Source of the DNA: Clostridium sp. OF09-36
GTDB lineage: Bacteria > Bacillota > Clostridia > Lachnospirales > Lachnospiraceae
Length of the DNA: 64,000 bases
Direction: 5' to 3'
Assembly (NCBI RefSeq): GCF_003481985.1
Contig: NZ_QUMD01000002.1
Coordinates: 248,001-312,000 of the forward strand
The notes beneath the pieces were generated by a model. That model did not search any database, was not told the origin of the DNA, and worked only from the letters and a program-made list of their open reading frames with translations. The position numbers and the translations under genes are program-made. Below, piece after piece: positions 28,171 to 37,784 of this stretch. The first letter of the stretch is position 1, and each line of letters begins with the position of its first letter.

Positions 28171-28308
28171 TTATTTCATGACCGGAATATGGTACTTTAC
28201 CTTCCGGTAAATTTTCCAGCCGAGTACACCAGGAATTCCAATGACCATAGCCAGTGTCGATACGCCTCCGATGATTGCATAAATAATCAGGATCAATAAT
28301 GTGAACAT
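28171..28308 (-). CDS. 45-residue single-span membrane protein
   Basis: Starts MFTLLILIIYAIIGG, one membrane helix to about residue 30, then a basic tail GWKIYRKVKYHIPVMK. AAAGGGG lies eight bases before the ATG and a strong terminator follows, so it looks like a real small gene. It lies downstream of the NSS transporter on the same strand, the place of MetS-type small subunits of NSS importers, but a terminator separates them and the sequence does not clearly match that family. Confidence 0.55.
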   Translation of the reverse strand: MFTLLILIIYAIIGGVSTLAMVIGIPGVLGWKIYRKVKYHIPVMK

Positions 28309-28633
28309 TCCCATATCCCCTTTCTTTTTTATCGTTACTGTTCACGCTTTGCGCAAACAGCAACATTTTATCTCCTCTGGTATTTTATTCAGAGATGAGA
28401 CAAATGGGAATAGGTTTTCATGACCCTTAACAGGTTCTGTATGACTTGATAACAGTTTCTTTATAACACCGCAATTTTCTTTTGCGTTTTCCTAACTTTT
28501 CTGCAGTTTCCAGACAGAATCAGCAGACACGCCACCTGCACCTCTCCAATATGCAATGCAATGAAAAAAATCCCCGCTGCCATGCATGCACGCGCACACA
28601 GCAACGGGGATTCTAAATTCAATTACATAGAAA
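28309..28633. other. Intergenic region with repeats and terminator
   Basis: Holds a dispersed palindrome (28334-28364, GTTACTGTTCACGC...AACAGCAAC), the AATATGCAATGCAA motif near 28549 and the NSS terminator. No gene seen. Confidence 0.5.
28570..28612 (-). terminator. Terminator of NSS transporter gene
   Basis: ATCCCCGTTG/CAGCGGGGAT arms on the minus strand with a long loop, followed by a run of seven T. It lies 22 bases after the transporter stop. Confidence 0.75.
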
Positions 28634-30006
28634 TTACATTGAGATCCACCCAAACGCATTGGCCACGGAGCTGATCAGGATAATGACTGCAAATACCGGG
28701 CACAGGTACTGCACCATGATGTTGAAGACCTGCTTTCTGTGGAATTTGCCTTCCCCATGGAGCACCTCTTCTTCGATCCGTTTGATTCCAATGACTCTGG
28801 ACACAAGAAGACAGGTTGCGATTGCTGCGATCGGCATCATAACCGAGTTGGTCAGGAAATCAAAGAAATCCAGAAACTGCATACCTATGATGGTTACATT
28901 TGCTAACGGACCGTATCCCAGGCAGGAAAGTGTTCCAAGTACCAGCATAATGCCGCCGATCATGACCGTAGCCTTTTTCCGGCTCCAGCCAAGCTCGTCC
29001 TCAAAAGTAGACACTGCACTCTCCGTCAGCGCGATAGAACTGGTAACTGCCGCAAAGAGTACCAACAGGAAGAATAAGACGCCTGCAATACTTCCAAAGC
29101 CCATGCTTGCGAATACTTTCGGAATGGTGATGAACATCAGCGCCGGTCCTGCCTGCAGAGTATCCGGATCACCGCCGGTAAATGCGAACACCGCCGGAAT
29201 GATCATCAGTCCTGCCATAATGGCAATCGCGGTATCAAATACCTCTACATTTCCGGTGGATGCTTCAATCGAAACATCGCGCTTCATATAAGAACCAAAC
29301 GTGATCAGGATTCCCATGGCAATGGACAGGGAATAGAACATCTGTCCCATGGCTGTCACCACGGTCATCCAGGAAAAGTTTTCCACGTTCGGCACCAGGA
29401 AATATTTGATTCCCGCGCCTGCCCCGGCCGGGTCATGGAATAACCTGCAATGATGATGGAGAGCACGATCAGGATCGGCATCATAAACTTAGATACACGT
29501 TCAATCCCGTTTCTCACACCCGCATAGATAATAAACAGGGTGAAAAATGCAAATGCGATAAAACAGATTTCGGTTGCTGCCCCATTCGAAATAAATGCGG
29601 AAAAATTACCATTCTCCGCAAGCTGCGCACCCTGCCCGGTCAGATAGCCAAACAGATACCGGATAACCCAGCCGCCGATGACAGAATAATACGGCACGAT
29701 CAGAATCGGAATGATTGCATTGATCCAACCGCCCAAGGAAAACCAGCCAGACTTTCCGAACGTATGGTATGCACCAACCGGACTCTTTTTCGTCATGCGG
29801 CCGATGGATGTCTCTGCCACGATCATGGTGTAGCCAAAGGTTAATGCCAGCAGAATGTAGATCAGCAGAAAGATGCCGCCGCCATATTTTGCTGCCAGAT
29901 ACGGGAAACGCCAGATGTTTCCCAGTCCTACCGAAGCGCCTGCCGCAGAAAGCACGAAACCGAGCTTTCCGGAGAAGCTGCTTCGCTTCGTATGTTTTTT
30001 GCTCAT
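28634..30006 (-). CDS. Sodium-dependent NSS/SNF family transporter (frameshifted)
   Basis: About 457 residues after restoring one G near 29424 (CCGGGG|CAGG). NSS family symporters move amino acids or related solutes with sodium. The sodium/substrate site GFVLSAAGASVGLGNIWRFPY is at the N-terminus; about 11-12 membrane segments follow, and the unwound TM6/TM8 regions (YSLSIAMGILITFGSYM; LLVLFAAVTSSIALTE) are in the second frame. AAAGGAG precedes the chosen ATG. Length around 450 is usual for bacterial members. Substrate not predictable. Break judged an assembly indel. Confidence 0.87.
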
Positions 30007-30067
30007 AAGATAATAAACTCCTTTAATTAATAAACTATAAGCGGATATTTGGAAATTATACCACAAG

Positions 30068-30094
30068 AAAACCCCTGCATCAAGCAGGGGTTTT
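30068..30094. terminator. Bidirectional terminator
   Basis: AAAACCCCTGC pairs perfectly with GCAGGGGTTTT around a 5-base loop, ending the ECF transporter operon. Confidence 0.85.
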
Positions 30095-30140
30095 GAAAAT
30101 ATCGCTTTCATTTCTTAAGTGCTCATTTGTTAAAGAAGGA

Positions 30141-31838
30141 TTATTTCTGGTCTTTCAGGATTTCTCCCACGGTCAAGTAACTCTTCTCATATCCAAGCGC
30201 CTCGCAAAGCTGCATCACATACGGCTTTTGCAAACGGGCCTTCTGAAGTGCTTCTTCCTGAGCAAACACCTCTTTTGCGGTTCCGTCGGCCAGCACCTGT
30301 CCGTGTGCCATGATGATGACGCGCTCGAAGTTTTCTGCCACAAAATCCATGTCATGGAGAATGGCGATGACCAGCTTTCCGCGTTCTGCCAGGCTCCGAA
30401 TGATGCCGCCGATGATCTGTCTGCCCTTCCAGTCCTGAGCGATGGTCGGCTCATCTAAGATCAGCACATCGGTATCCATGGCGAGGACGGAGGCAATCGC
30501 CGTCATCTTCCGCTCGTAAAGCTCCAGATCATACGGGTTCTCCTTCTCTTTTCCTTTTAGTCCGGTCAGTTCCAGTGCCCGCTCTGCTTCTTTTTTCGCA
30601 CGCTCCGGGTCCATGCCGATATTTAACGGGCCAAACAGGATCTCATCCATCACGTTGTATTTAAAAATCTGGTCATCCGGGTTCTGGAAGACATATCCGA
30701 CATTGCCAGCCAGCATAGCCACGGTCTTGCCGGAAATATCTTCCCCATGGAAATAAATGCTTCCGGAGACCGGCTTTAACAAGCCCTTTAAAAGTTTCAC
30801 CAGTGTGGTTTTTCCGGCGCCGTTCTGACCGATGATGGCAGTCGGACGCTTGTCCAGTTTCATATTCAGTGCTTTGATGACCGGAACGTCGGCCAGGTAG
30901 GAGAAATCGAGGTTTTCGATACAAAACTGCTCTGTTTCCACATTTCCGACTTTTTCCACGCTTTTTCCATCTTCCGCATTCCCGGCGTTCCCTACGCTTC
31001 CGTGCTTCGCTTTCAGCACCCCGGCAGCCTCTTCCACCGTCACCGGATAGGTTCCATCCGGCAGTGTCACCTGCTCGGCTTTGCAGATGCGGGTAAATGC
31101 CGGTGCCAGGATTCCGTACTCTTCCAGGTTTTTCAGGGAGAATACTTTCTGCGGCGTGTCAAATGCAATCTGCTTTCCCTTGTGAAGCAGTAAGATCCGG
31201 TCACAGTAAGCTGCCATTTTCTCAATCTTCTGTTCGATCATCAAAATGGTGATGCCGGAGTTCGTCAGCTTTTCAACTGCCTGGAAGACCTCATCGCTTC
31301 CCTGTGGGTCCAGCTGCGAGGTCGGCTCATCTAAGATCATGACATCCGGCCGCATGACCAGCACACTGGCGATGGCGACACGCTGCATCTGACCGCCGGA
31401 AAGATCGAACGGATTGCGGTCCCGGTACTGCCAGATATCCAGAAGCTTTAAGGCCTCCTCGACCCGCTTTTTCATTTCTTCGGCCGGAACGCCAAGGTTC
31501 TGCATACCGAATGCCACTTCTTCGTAAACATTGTCTTTCGCGCCGGACAGCTGGTTAAACGGGTTCTGGAATACCAGCCCCACATGGCCGCAAAGCTGTG
31601 CCACCGGAGTTTTTCCGGCTTCGAGCCCATCCACCATGATCTTGCCGCCGTAGGCGCCCTTATAAAACTGCGGAACCAGCCCCATAATTGCCTGGCTCAG
31701 CGTACTTTTTCCGGCTCCGTTTTCCCCGATGATGCCGATGAACTCGCCCTTTTCCACCGAAAAGTCAACGCCATCGAGCGCAAGCTCCTTTGTGTGGGGA
31801 TAACGGTAACGTAATTTTTCAACGGTTATCACAGACAT
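30141..31838 (-). CDS. ECF transporter ATPase, two fused ABC domains
   Basis: About 565 residues: two ABC ATPase domains in one chain (A1-A2), energising an energy-coupling-factor importer. Domain 1 has GENGAGKST, LSGGQMQRV and LILDEPTSQLDP (Walker B). Domain 2 has GQNGAGKTT and LILDEPTIAQDW, but its signature, normally LSGGQ, reads LELYERK. The ATG at 31838 follows GGAGG and overlaps the EcfT gene by 10 bases. It works with EcfT (31829) and the S component (32723). The degenerate second signature implies asymmetric nucleotide sites. Confidence 0.92.
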   Translation of the reverse strand: MSVITVEKLRYRYPHTKELALDGVDFSVEKGEFIGIIGENGAGKSTLSQAIMGLVPQFYKGAYGGKIMVDGLEAGKTPVAQLCGHVGLVFQNPFNQLSGAKDNVYEEVAFGMQNLGVPAEEMKKRVEEALKLLDIWQYRDRNPFDLSGGQMQRVAIASVLVMRPDVMILDEPTSQLDPQGSDEVFQAVEKLTNSGITILMIEQKIEKMAAYCDRILLLHKGKQIAFDTPQKVFSLKNLEEYGILAPAFTRICKAEQVTLPDGTYPVTVEEAAGVLKAKHGSVGNAGNAEDGKSVEKVGNVETEQFCIENLDFSYLADVPVIKALNMKLDKRPTAIIGQNGAGKTTLVKLLKGLLKPVSGSIYFHGEDISGKTVAMLAGNVGYVFQNPDDQIFKYNVMDEILFGPLNIGMDPERAKKEAERALELTGLKGKEKENPYDLELYERKMTAIASVLAMDTDVLILDEPTIAQDWKGRQIIGGIIRSLAERGKLVIAILHDMDFVAENFERVIIMAHGQVLADGTAKEVFAQEEALQKARLQKPYVMQLCEALGYEKSYLTVGEILKDQK

Positions 31839-32602
31839 CCTACGATCCTCCATACCACAGCCGCCAGAATGCAGAGTCCGAGCAAAATTGTGACCGCACG
31901 GTCACCCTTATGCGGGGTTCGCTCTGCCAGCCAGGTTTTCTTCTTACCAGCGCCAAATCCGCGCACCTCCAGGGCAATGGCACGCTCTCTGGTATTGATC
32001 AGGGAGCTCATGACCACCGGAGAGATCAGCGGAAGAAATGCCCTGGCACGGGTTCTTAAGTTTCCTTCGGTCTCGAGTCCGCGGCTCCGCTGGGCATCCA
32101 TGATCGTGTTCATGGTTCCCATCATCTGCGGGATGATCTGGAATACCGAAGTAACGATATAGCCAAACCGCGGGGAAAATCCGCGCTTTTCCAGTTCATC
32201 CACAAATTCGGACGGTTTGGTGGAAAGAACGAATACCGCGAAGGAAAGCAGCATGTTTAAGATATTAAGACCAATACGGAGGGCATACAACATGCCCTCC
32301 CGGTAAAACTTCAAACCGCCGATCTGAAACAAGACGTTTTCATTTTTCTGGTTAAACAATCCGTGGATCAGGAAAATGGTCAGCAGGATCGTAAAGGAAA
32401 ACGCGATCAGCGGAACGGTCTTTTTTAAGATTTTTCCACTCGCCAGCACCAAGAGACTGACTGCGATAAACACGCCGAACATCCACAGCCGCCCGGAAAT
32501 CAGCGGAATGCTGATCGCCGCGGCAATGTACATTAATTTGGTGAAGGGATGCACCTTTGTCAGGTAGGTCCCGTTATCTACAAAAAGACTGATACTTTTC
32601 AT
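31829..32602 (-). CDS. ECF transporter transmembrane subunit EcfT
   Basis: 257-residue EcfT/CbiQ-type integral membrane scaffold. Several membrane helices (HPFTKLMYIAAAISIPL onward) and the two coupling-helix Ala-Arg motifs (MDAQRSRGLETE; RAIALEVRGFG) that contact the ATPases are visible. Between the S component upstream (about 120 bases) and the overlapping ATPase gene downstream. Confidence 0.92.
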   Translation of the reverse strand: MKSISLFVDNGTYLTKVHPFTKLMYIAAAISIPLISGRLWMFGVFIAVSLLVLASGKILKKTVPLIAFSFTILLTIFLIHGLFNQKNENVLFQIGGLKFYREGMLYALRIGLNILNMLLSFAVFVLSTKPSEFVDELEKRGFSPRFGYIVTSVFQIIPQMMGTMNTIMDAQRSRGLETEGNLRTRARAFLPLISPVVMSSLINTRERAIALEVRGFGAGKKKTWLAERTPHKGDRAVTILLGLCILAAVVWRIVGCL

Positions 32603-32722
32603 GTTTTATTTCCCAGCCTCTGCCCTGTCTCAAGGCAGAAGCATTTCCTTATTCTAAGTTCGTAACTCGTAACTGTTTCAGTACCTTCCCAGTCACCTAA
32701 GTTCAATAAAACGGTTTCGCAC
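32603..32722. other. Short intergenic region with repeat-like arm
   Basis: Contains GTAACTCGTAACTGTTTCAGTA, related to the palindrome arms at 13785 and 13894. No gene. Confidence 0.4.
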
Positions 32723-33325
32723 TTAATCCAGGGTTTCAATCTCGGAGTTTGCCTCATACAGTGTGGTCAGCTTGTTCGGCAGTCCCTTTAAGATAAAGAA
32801 GACCACGATCAGGGTGATGAGCTTATCCGGCACATCGACCACAACCTCATCTAACAGGGAGCCTAAAAATACCGGCATGGATGCTGCCTGGGTTGCTGCA
32901 AATACCGCATCGCCCCATACATTTCCTGTGGTGCCGCCCCAGAATAAAACATTTAACGGGGTGGAAATCACAACTGCGGTAAGTCCGGCTACGCATGCTG
33001 TTAAGATTGCCTTCGGGAAGGACTTCATAAATCCAAGACGTGCCATAATACCAACGGCCGCGCCAATGCCAAGGCTGGTCAGCGCATAAATTAAGGTAAT
33101 GTTATCACCTGCTGAAAAGCCGTAGATCAGGTTGTTGGCTGCTCCGCAGATCGCGCCGATGATCGGGCCTCCCAGGCAGCCGCCAATGCAGGTTCCGATG
33201 GAATCCAGCCACAGCGGAAGCTTTAACACACTTGCAAACAGTTTTCCAAGATAGTTGATACCGATGCAGGCCGGGATCAGCACGATCACTGCCGCGTCAA
33301 ATTTTGTTTTAAATAAATTGTTCAT
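32723..33325 (-). CDS. ECF transporter S component, probably nucleoside-specific
   Basis: 200-residue membrane protein with about six helices, typical of substrate-binding S components (GTCIGGCLGGPIIGAICGAANNLIYG; VISTPLNVLFWGGTTGN). It follows a nucleoside phosphorylase gene and precedes EcfT and the double ATPase, so a nucleoside or nucleobase substrate is likely; this is inferred from context only. Confidence 0.8.
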   Translation of the reverse strand: MNNLFKTKFDAAVIVLIPACIGINYLGKLFASVLKLPLWLDSIGTCIGGCLGGPIIGAICGAANNLIYGFSAGDNITLIYALTSLGIGAAVGIMARLGFMKSFPKAILTACVAGLTAVVISTPLNVLFWGGTTGNVWGDAVFAATQAASMPVFLGSLLDEVVVDVPDKLITLIVVFFILKGLPNKLTTLYEANSEIETLD

Positions 33326-33390
33326 AACTCACACACCCTTTCCCTTCTTTGTTCCGTTTTCCGGAACGATATGTTTTGTTTCATTGCCGG

Positions 33391-33500
33391 CTGGATCATC
33401 CAGGATTCCGTTTTGGCATATTGCTCACTGGATGGTCCGGGATTCCGTTTTGGCATATTGCTCACCGGATGGTCCGGGATTCGTTTTTGCCAGTTGCGTT
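33391..33500. repeat. 37-bp tandem repeat, about 2.9 units
   Basis: Units start at 33391, 33428 and 33465, each beginning with a palindrome (CTGGATCATCCAG, CTGGATGGTCCGG, CCGGATGGTCCGG) followed by GGATTCCGTTTTGGCATATTGCTCA; the third unit degenerates. It lies between the phosphorylase and S-component genes, upstream of the latter's ribosome site. Confidence 0.85.
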
Positions 33501-33505
33501 TCCTG

Positions 33506-34294
33506 TCAGGCGTCCAGCTTTGCCAATGCCGCAAATGCCGTCAGGATCTCATGCTCCTCGCCCTGTGCCGTCAATGTCTCGCCGTCCACATAGCGGCCAA
33601 TGTTTTCTGCCACATTGCCCTTGCAGGCTGCCACGACATTTAAAATAGAAGCCGTCTTCATTCCACGGATCCGGCCGACTACAAAAAGTGCTGCCGTCTC
33701 CATGTCCGATGCCATGACTCCTTTTTTCGCCCAGTCCGCATAGATAGCCGGATTGTCATCGCGATACAAACAGTCGTGACTTCTGGCAATTCCCGTGTGG
33801 AACCGGTAACCAGCCTCGCTTGCGCTTTCCTCACAGGCAGTCAAAAGCCTGTGGTCAGCAACAGCCGGATAACTGAGCGGCGCATAGCCAAGGGACGTTC
33901 CCTCATCGCGCACAGCGGCTTCGACCATAACCAGGTCGCCGACTCCTGCTTCTGGCTGAAGTGCACCACAACTTCCAATACGGATTGCCGCCGTCACCCC
34001 AATCTTTCGCAGTTCTTCCACCGCGATCGCCATGGAAGGTCCTCCCATGCCGGTAGACATGACCAGAACCGGAACCCCATTCCAGAAACCGCTGTAACTT
34101 TTGTACTCCCGGTTCCATGCAAGCAGCTTTGCATCCTTCAGATACCCTGCTGCCCGCTCAGCCCTTGCCGGATCACCCGGAAGCACGGCATAGCGGATTC
34201 CCAGATTTTCCGGAAGCTGGATATGCGGCATCTTCGCAGTCGGAACATCCAGCACTTTACTGGAATGTGTCTGCTGATTTTCTTCCAATTTCAT
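33506..34294 (-). CDS. Nucleoside phosphorylase (NP-I family)
   Basis: 262 residues. NP-I signatures: VLPGDPARAERAA (phosphate-binding Gly-Asp-Pro), VMSTGMGGPSMAIAVEEL, AIRIGSCGALQ (phosphate site), and ASDMETAALFVVG (ribose/base site Met-Glu). It would phosphorolyse purine or uridine nucleosides to base and ribose-1-phosphate. First gene of a transcript with the ECF importer genes. AGGGAGG lies just before the ATG. Confidence 0.9.
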   Translation of the reverse strand: MKLEENQQTHSSKVLDVPTAKMPHIQLPENLGIRYAVLPGDPARAERAAGYLKDAKLLAWNREYKSYSGFWNGVPVLVMSTGMGGPSMAIAVEELRKIGVTAAIRIGSCGALQPEAGVGDLVMVEAAVRDEGTSLGYAPLSYPAVADHRLLTACEESASEAGYRFHTGIARSHDCLYRDDNPAIYADWAKKGVMASDMETAALFVVGRIRGMKTASILNVVAACKGNVAENIGRYVDGETLTAQGEEHEILTAFAALAKLDA

Positions 34295-34404
34295 ACCCTC
34301 CCTTCAAAATGTATACTCAATTGCGAATTTAACAACAATTTATGATAAAGATAGCATTAACTTTAGGTAAAGTCAATGAAAAGCGCGTAATCAGAGCTCT
34401 ATTT

Positions 34405-34424
34405 GTTAATTAAATAACAAGCAG
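34405..34424. promoter_or_regulatory. Candidate operator in divergent intergenic region
   Basis: TTGTTA-ATTAAA-TAACAA, a perfect inverted repeat just upstream of the cysteine hydrolase -35 box and between two divergent genes. Confidence 0.35.
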
Positions 34425-34430
34425 TTGGAC

Positions 34431-34459
34431 TTGAGTTTTTTCTGTGTTAAAACTATACT
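34431..34459 (+). promoter_or_regulatory. Sigma-70-type promoter for cysteine hydrolase
   Basis: TTGAGT, 17-base spacer, TATACT, 34 bases before the start codon. Confidence 0.7.
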
Positions 34460-34492
34460 GTGTTTTATATTTTAGTTAGGAGGGAATTTCAT

Positions 34493-35062
34493 ATGAAGCA
34501 ATCCGAATCGAAAAACCAGGATCTGTTTCTGGTCATTGATATGCAAAATGTTTACACCAAAGGGCAGGAATGGGCCTGCGAAGGCATAGAAGCTGCTTCC
34601 GCTTCCATCCAGCGCATTTTAAAAAGTAATGCTCCAGAGAAAGTCATCTTCACCGAATATCTGGCACCGGAGCACCCAGAGGGTGTCTGGACCGAATACA
34701 ACCGGGTCAATGCTTCTATCAATGCCAACCCATGGCTGAATGAGATGATGCCGGAATTTCTTCCATGGACCAAAATCTGGCCGGTTTACAAAAAGGATGT
34801 CTACTCTTCCTTTGCCATTCCAGAGGTTGTGGCTGCTGCAAGAAAAGCCAGCCGGATCATTATTTCCGGCGTGGTAGCTGAATGCTGCGTGCTCTCCACC
34901 GTATTTGCTGCCATCGATGCCGGATGTAAGGTCATCTACCTGACCGATGCCGTTGCCGGACTCACCGGGGACTCCAAAAAGGAAACTGAAAAAATCGTCT
35001 CTTACTTTGCGCCGCTCCATACCGAATGCATGACAACGGACGAATATCTGAAACAACAGTAA
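34493..35062 (+). CDS. Isochorismatase-family cysteine hydrolase
   Basis: 189 residues. The catalytic triad of this family can be placed: Asp in FLVIDMQN, Lys in YKKDVYSS, Cys in VVAECCVLST (preceded by the cis-peptide region GVVAECC). Members hydrolyse amide or ester bonds in small molecules such as nicotinamide, ureidoacrylate or isochorismate; which one is not clear. AGGAGGG lies eight bases before this ATG. It leads a plus-strand run with the DUF2156 protein and the alpha/beta hydrolase. Confidence 0.88.
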   Translation: MKQSESKNQDLFLVIDMQNVYTKGQEWACEGIEAASASIQRILKSNAPEKVIFTEYLAPEHPEGVWTEYNRVNASINANPWLNEMMPEFLPWTKIWPVYKKDVYSSFAIPEVVAAARKASRIIISGVVAECCVLSTVFAAIDAGCKVIYLTDAVAGLTGDSKKETEKIVSYFAPLHTECMTTDEYLKQQ

Positions 35063-35094
35063 TCCGTTTTTGATGAAAGAAAGGAAGTATCTCC

Positions 35095-36830
35095 ATGACA
35101 CAATCTCTTCGCATCCGGGTGGAAAATATTTGTATTCTGATCTTAGGCTTTTTATCACTCGGAATGTTCGCCTTAAGCTTTTTTCATCACCTGCCAGCCG
35201 AAGCCGCGCTGTTAGTTTCCACAGAAATGGACTGGATGGTCCAGCGTGCCTCCTCTGTCGTACTGTTCTTCCTCTGCATGCAGCTCTGGAAACGGAAGCA
35301 TGCCGCACGGTTCATTACCCAGGCACTTCTGCTGCTGGATTTTGTAAGTAACATTCCCCATGTTCCAGACCTGTTTTCCCTTGCGTGCATGGCATCTGAC
35401 GTGATCCTGTTTCTGGTCTTTTTCTGGTTCCGCTCCGACTTCTGCTGTCCGGCTTCCAAAACCAACCGGAAACGCGGGCTTTTTATCATGCTCCTCAGTC
35501 TGGTCGGAGTCACTGCCAACGCAGTCATCAGCTACCATTATTTAACTCCCATTCTCGGCGGCGGGCGGCATACACTGCTCGACAGCTTTGAAGAAAGCCT
35601 CGATATTCTTCTCGGAAACGGTGCCTCCATTCCGGTTTCCCATGGCGCCCACATGCTGGAGCTTGTGATGTTCTGGTTTAGCTGGGCCTGCATTCTGGCC
35701 GCCCTGCTTTATGCAGTCCGCCCATGGCTTACCCCATCCACCCGGCGTGAATCGGATCTGCAGCACGCCCGCACTCTGCTTAATCTCTACAGCCAGAACA
35801 GCTGCTCCTATCTCGCCTTGGAGGACGATAAACAGCTTTACTTTGGACGCAATGTAGATGGTGTCATTCCCTACGGAGTTGCCGGCGATACCATCATTGT
35901 CAACGGCGATCCGGTCTGCGCAGACCCGGACTTTCCGGCACTGCTTGCCGAGTTTAAGGAATTCTGTGAAAAAAGCGCCCACAAGCTTTTCTTTCTAAGT
36001 GTCACCGGTCACTTTCTCGAAGATATAAGCGTCAGGGCTTTGGCTATGTAAAATGCGGCGAAGAAGCACGGTTTTCCCTTGAAGATTATGAGATCAGCGG
36101 CAAAAAGGGGGCAAAAATGCGCATGAATATCAACCATGCGAAAAAAGCCGGTGTCACGGTTTTGGAATACCGTCCGCTCGAGCAGCGAAACAAGGAAATC
36201 GAAGATGCCTTCGATCGTGTGACCAATGAATGGCTCGGGCAGAAAAAAAGCTCGCTTCTTGCCTTTACCATGGGAAAAGCCGGACTGGATAACCCGATGG
36301 ATAAACGCTATTTCTACGCAACTGACGCGGACGGAAAGATTGTTGCCTTCATCGCCTTTGTCCCGTTTCTCGGCAAAGATGGCTACATGGCCGATGTCAC
36401 CCGGCACGGAAACGGCGCTCCAAGCGGTGTCATGGAAACCATCATCTACGAAGCTTTCCAGACCTTCCGCGTAGAAGGCATCCACTACGGAAGTCTCGGT
36501 GTTGCTCCACTCGCCGGACTCGATGATGAAAAAGCCAGTCTGGTTGAACGGCTGCTGCGTTTCGTCTACAACAATCTGAACGACTGTTACGGATTTAAGG
36601 ATCTGTACCGGGCCAAAGAAAAATACAGCCCGACAGATTGGATACCGGCCTACTATATTTATCTGCCAAAGCACCCGACCCCGGATATGTTCTACGCAGT
36701 CGTAAAGATCCAGAACCCGAATGGGATCCGTGAAGGTGTTCAGTCTTTTTTAAAGGGGAAACTACATCATGAAGAGCATCCAAGAAACGATCAACAAAAG
36801 CAGTCAGAAAATCAAAGAAAAAACAGCTGA
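35095..36830 (+). CDS. DUF2156/MprF-like membrane protein (frameshifted)
   Basis: About 578 residues after one missing base is restored near 36023 (GAAGA|TATAAG). The N-terminal ~235 residues hold about six membrane helices; the C-terminal part is a GNAT-like DUF2156 domain (aminoacyl-phosphatidylglycerol synthase C-terminal type: RMNINHAKKAGVTV, FPFLGKDGYMADVTR region, YKFGD-like GFKDLYRAKEKYSP). MprF attaches Lys or Ala to membrane lipid; here the membrane part is shorter than the canonical 14-helix flippase. The 3' end overlaps the next gene by 62 bases; one more A in GGGAAAC near 36760 would end it at TGA overlapping that gene's ATG. Confidence 0.8.
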
Positions 36831-37668
36831 CATTCTGCAGTCAGCCCCGCAAATCCCAGTACCTGCCGGGCTGCTGTCTGGAAAACACCGAAGATTTCGC
36901 TCCGACCGGGGATATTTTGAAACAAACGGAGCACGCCTTTATTATGAAATATCCGGAGCAGGACTTCCCATACTCCTGCTCCATGGCAACCATCAGTCGC
37001 ACCATGTGTTTCATTCCTATGCTTCCAAGCTTCAGAAATCCTATCAGGTCATTCTAATGGACAGCCGGGGACATGGGCATTCCCAGCTGCTTTGCAGCAA
37101 AGCAGGACACTCCGCAGTACGCAAAAAAGAATTCTTTACCATTCAGGACATGGCCCGCGACGCCGCCAGCTTGTTAGACCACCTTGGCATCTCCAAAGTC
37201 ATCCTCTTTGGATACAGCGACGGAGCCAACACTGCCTTGGAATTTGCAAGCCTTTATCCAGAACGTACGCTTGCAGTGATTTCCGCCAGCGGCAATGCCC
37301 TGCCGCATGGTCTGATATTTCCGGTGCGGCTTGGAACGCTGATGCTTGGCAGCGTTCTCACACTGGCTCAGAGGGTCCTTCCCAGCGGAAAACTCCATCA
37401 ACAGCTCGGCAGCCAGCTGCAGATGAACACGCTTTTAACAGACTCCCCAAAGCTTTCCCCCGGCCGCCTTCAGAAAATTCAGGCTCCGGTCCTGCTTCTA
37501 GCCGGAACCCATGACCTCATCAAGACCTCCCATACGCAATGGATGGCAGAACAGATTCCGCATAGTCAGTTATGCCTGCTTACTGGCGGGACACATAACG
37601 TACTGTTTTCACAGGAACAGACCTGTCTGGGCAAGATCCTGTATTTTCTGAAGGAAAACAATCTGTGA
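36769..37668 (+). CDS. Alpha/beta hydrolase
   Basis: 299 residues. Oxyanion-loop LLLHGNHQS, nucleophile elbow GYSDGAN (Ser), Asp in LAGTHDLIK, His in TGGTHNVLF. No signal peptide, so cytoplasmic. N-terminal ~50 residues are polar and amphipathic. Possible roles include esterase or lipase; overlap with the MprF-like gene hints at a lipid-related task but does not prove it. Confidence 0.88.
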   Translation: MKSIQETINKSSQKIKEKTADILQSAPQIPVPAGLLSGKHRRFRSDRGYFETNGARLYYEISGAGLPILLLHGNHQSHHVFHSYASKLQKSYQVILMDSRGHGHSQLLCSKAGHSAVRKKEFFTIQDMARDAASLLDHLGISKVILFGYSDGANTALEFASLYPERTLAVISASGNALPHGLIFPVRLGTLMLGSVLTLAQRVLPSGKLHQQLGSQLQMNTLLTDSPKLSPGRLQKIQAPVLLLAGTHDLIKTSHTQWMAEQIPHSQLCLLTGGTHNVLFSQEQTCLGKILYFLKENNL

Positions 37669-37747
37669 AAAAACATAACAGCCGCAAACAATCTCATAAA
37701 ACTATGAAGTGCTGTAAATGCCACATCCGATGGAATGCACACAAAAT

Positions 37748-37784
37748 AAGAGCTATCTGACTTTCTCGTCATCAGATAGCTCTT
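37748..37784. terminator. Hairpin terminator
   Basis: AAGAGCTATCTGA pairs with TCAGATAGCTCTT around an 11-base loop, followed by TTT; ends the plus-strand run. Confidence 0.8.

Noticed and set aside
28034..28366. 110-residue minus-strand frame over the small membrane protein
   Set aside because: Composition is not protein-like; the alternative 45-residue frame has a ribosome site, a hydrophobic helix and a terminator.
33391..33500. Short CRISPR array
   Set aside because: Units are directly contiguous with no spacers and no cas genes are present.
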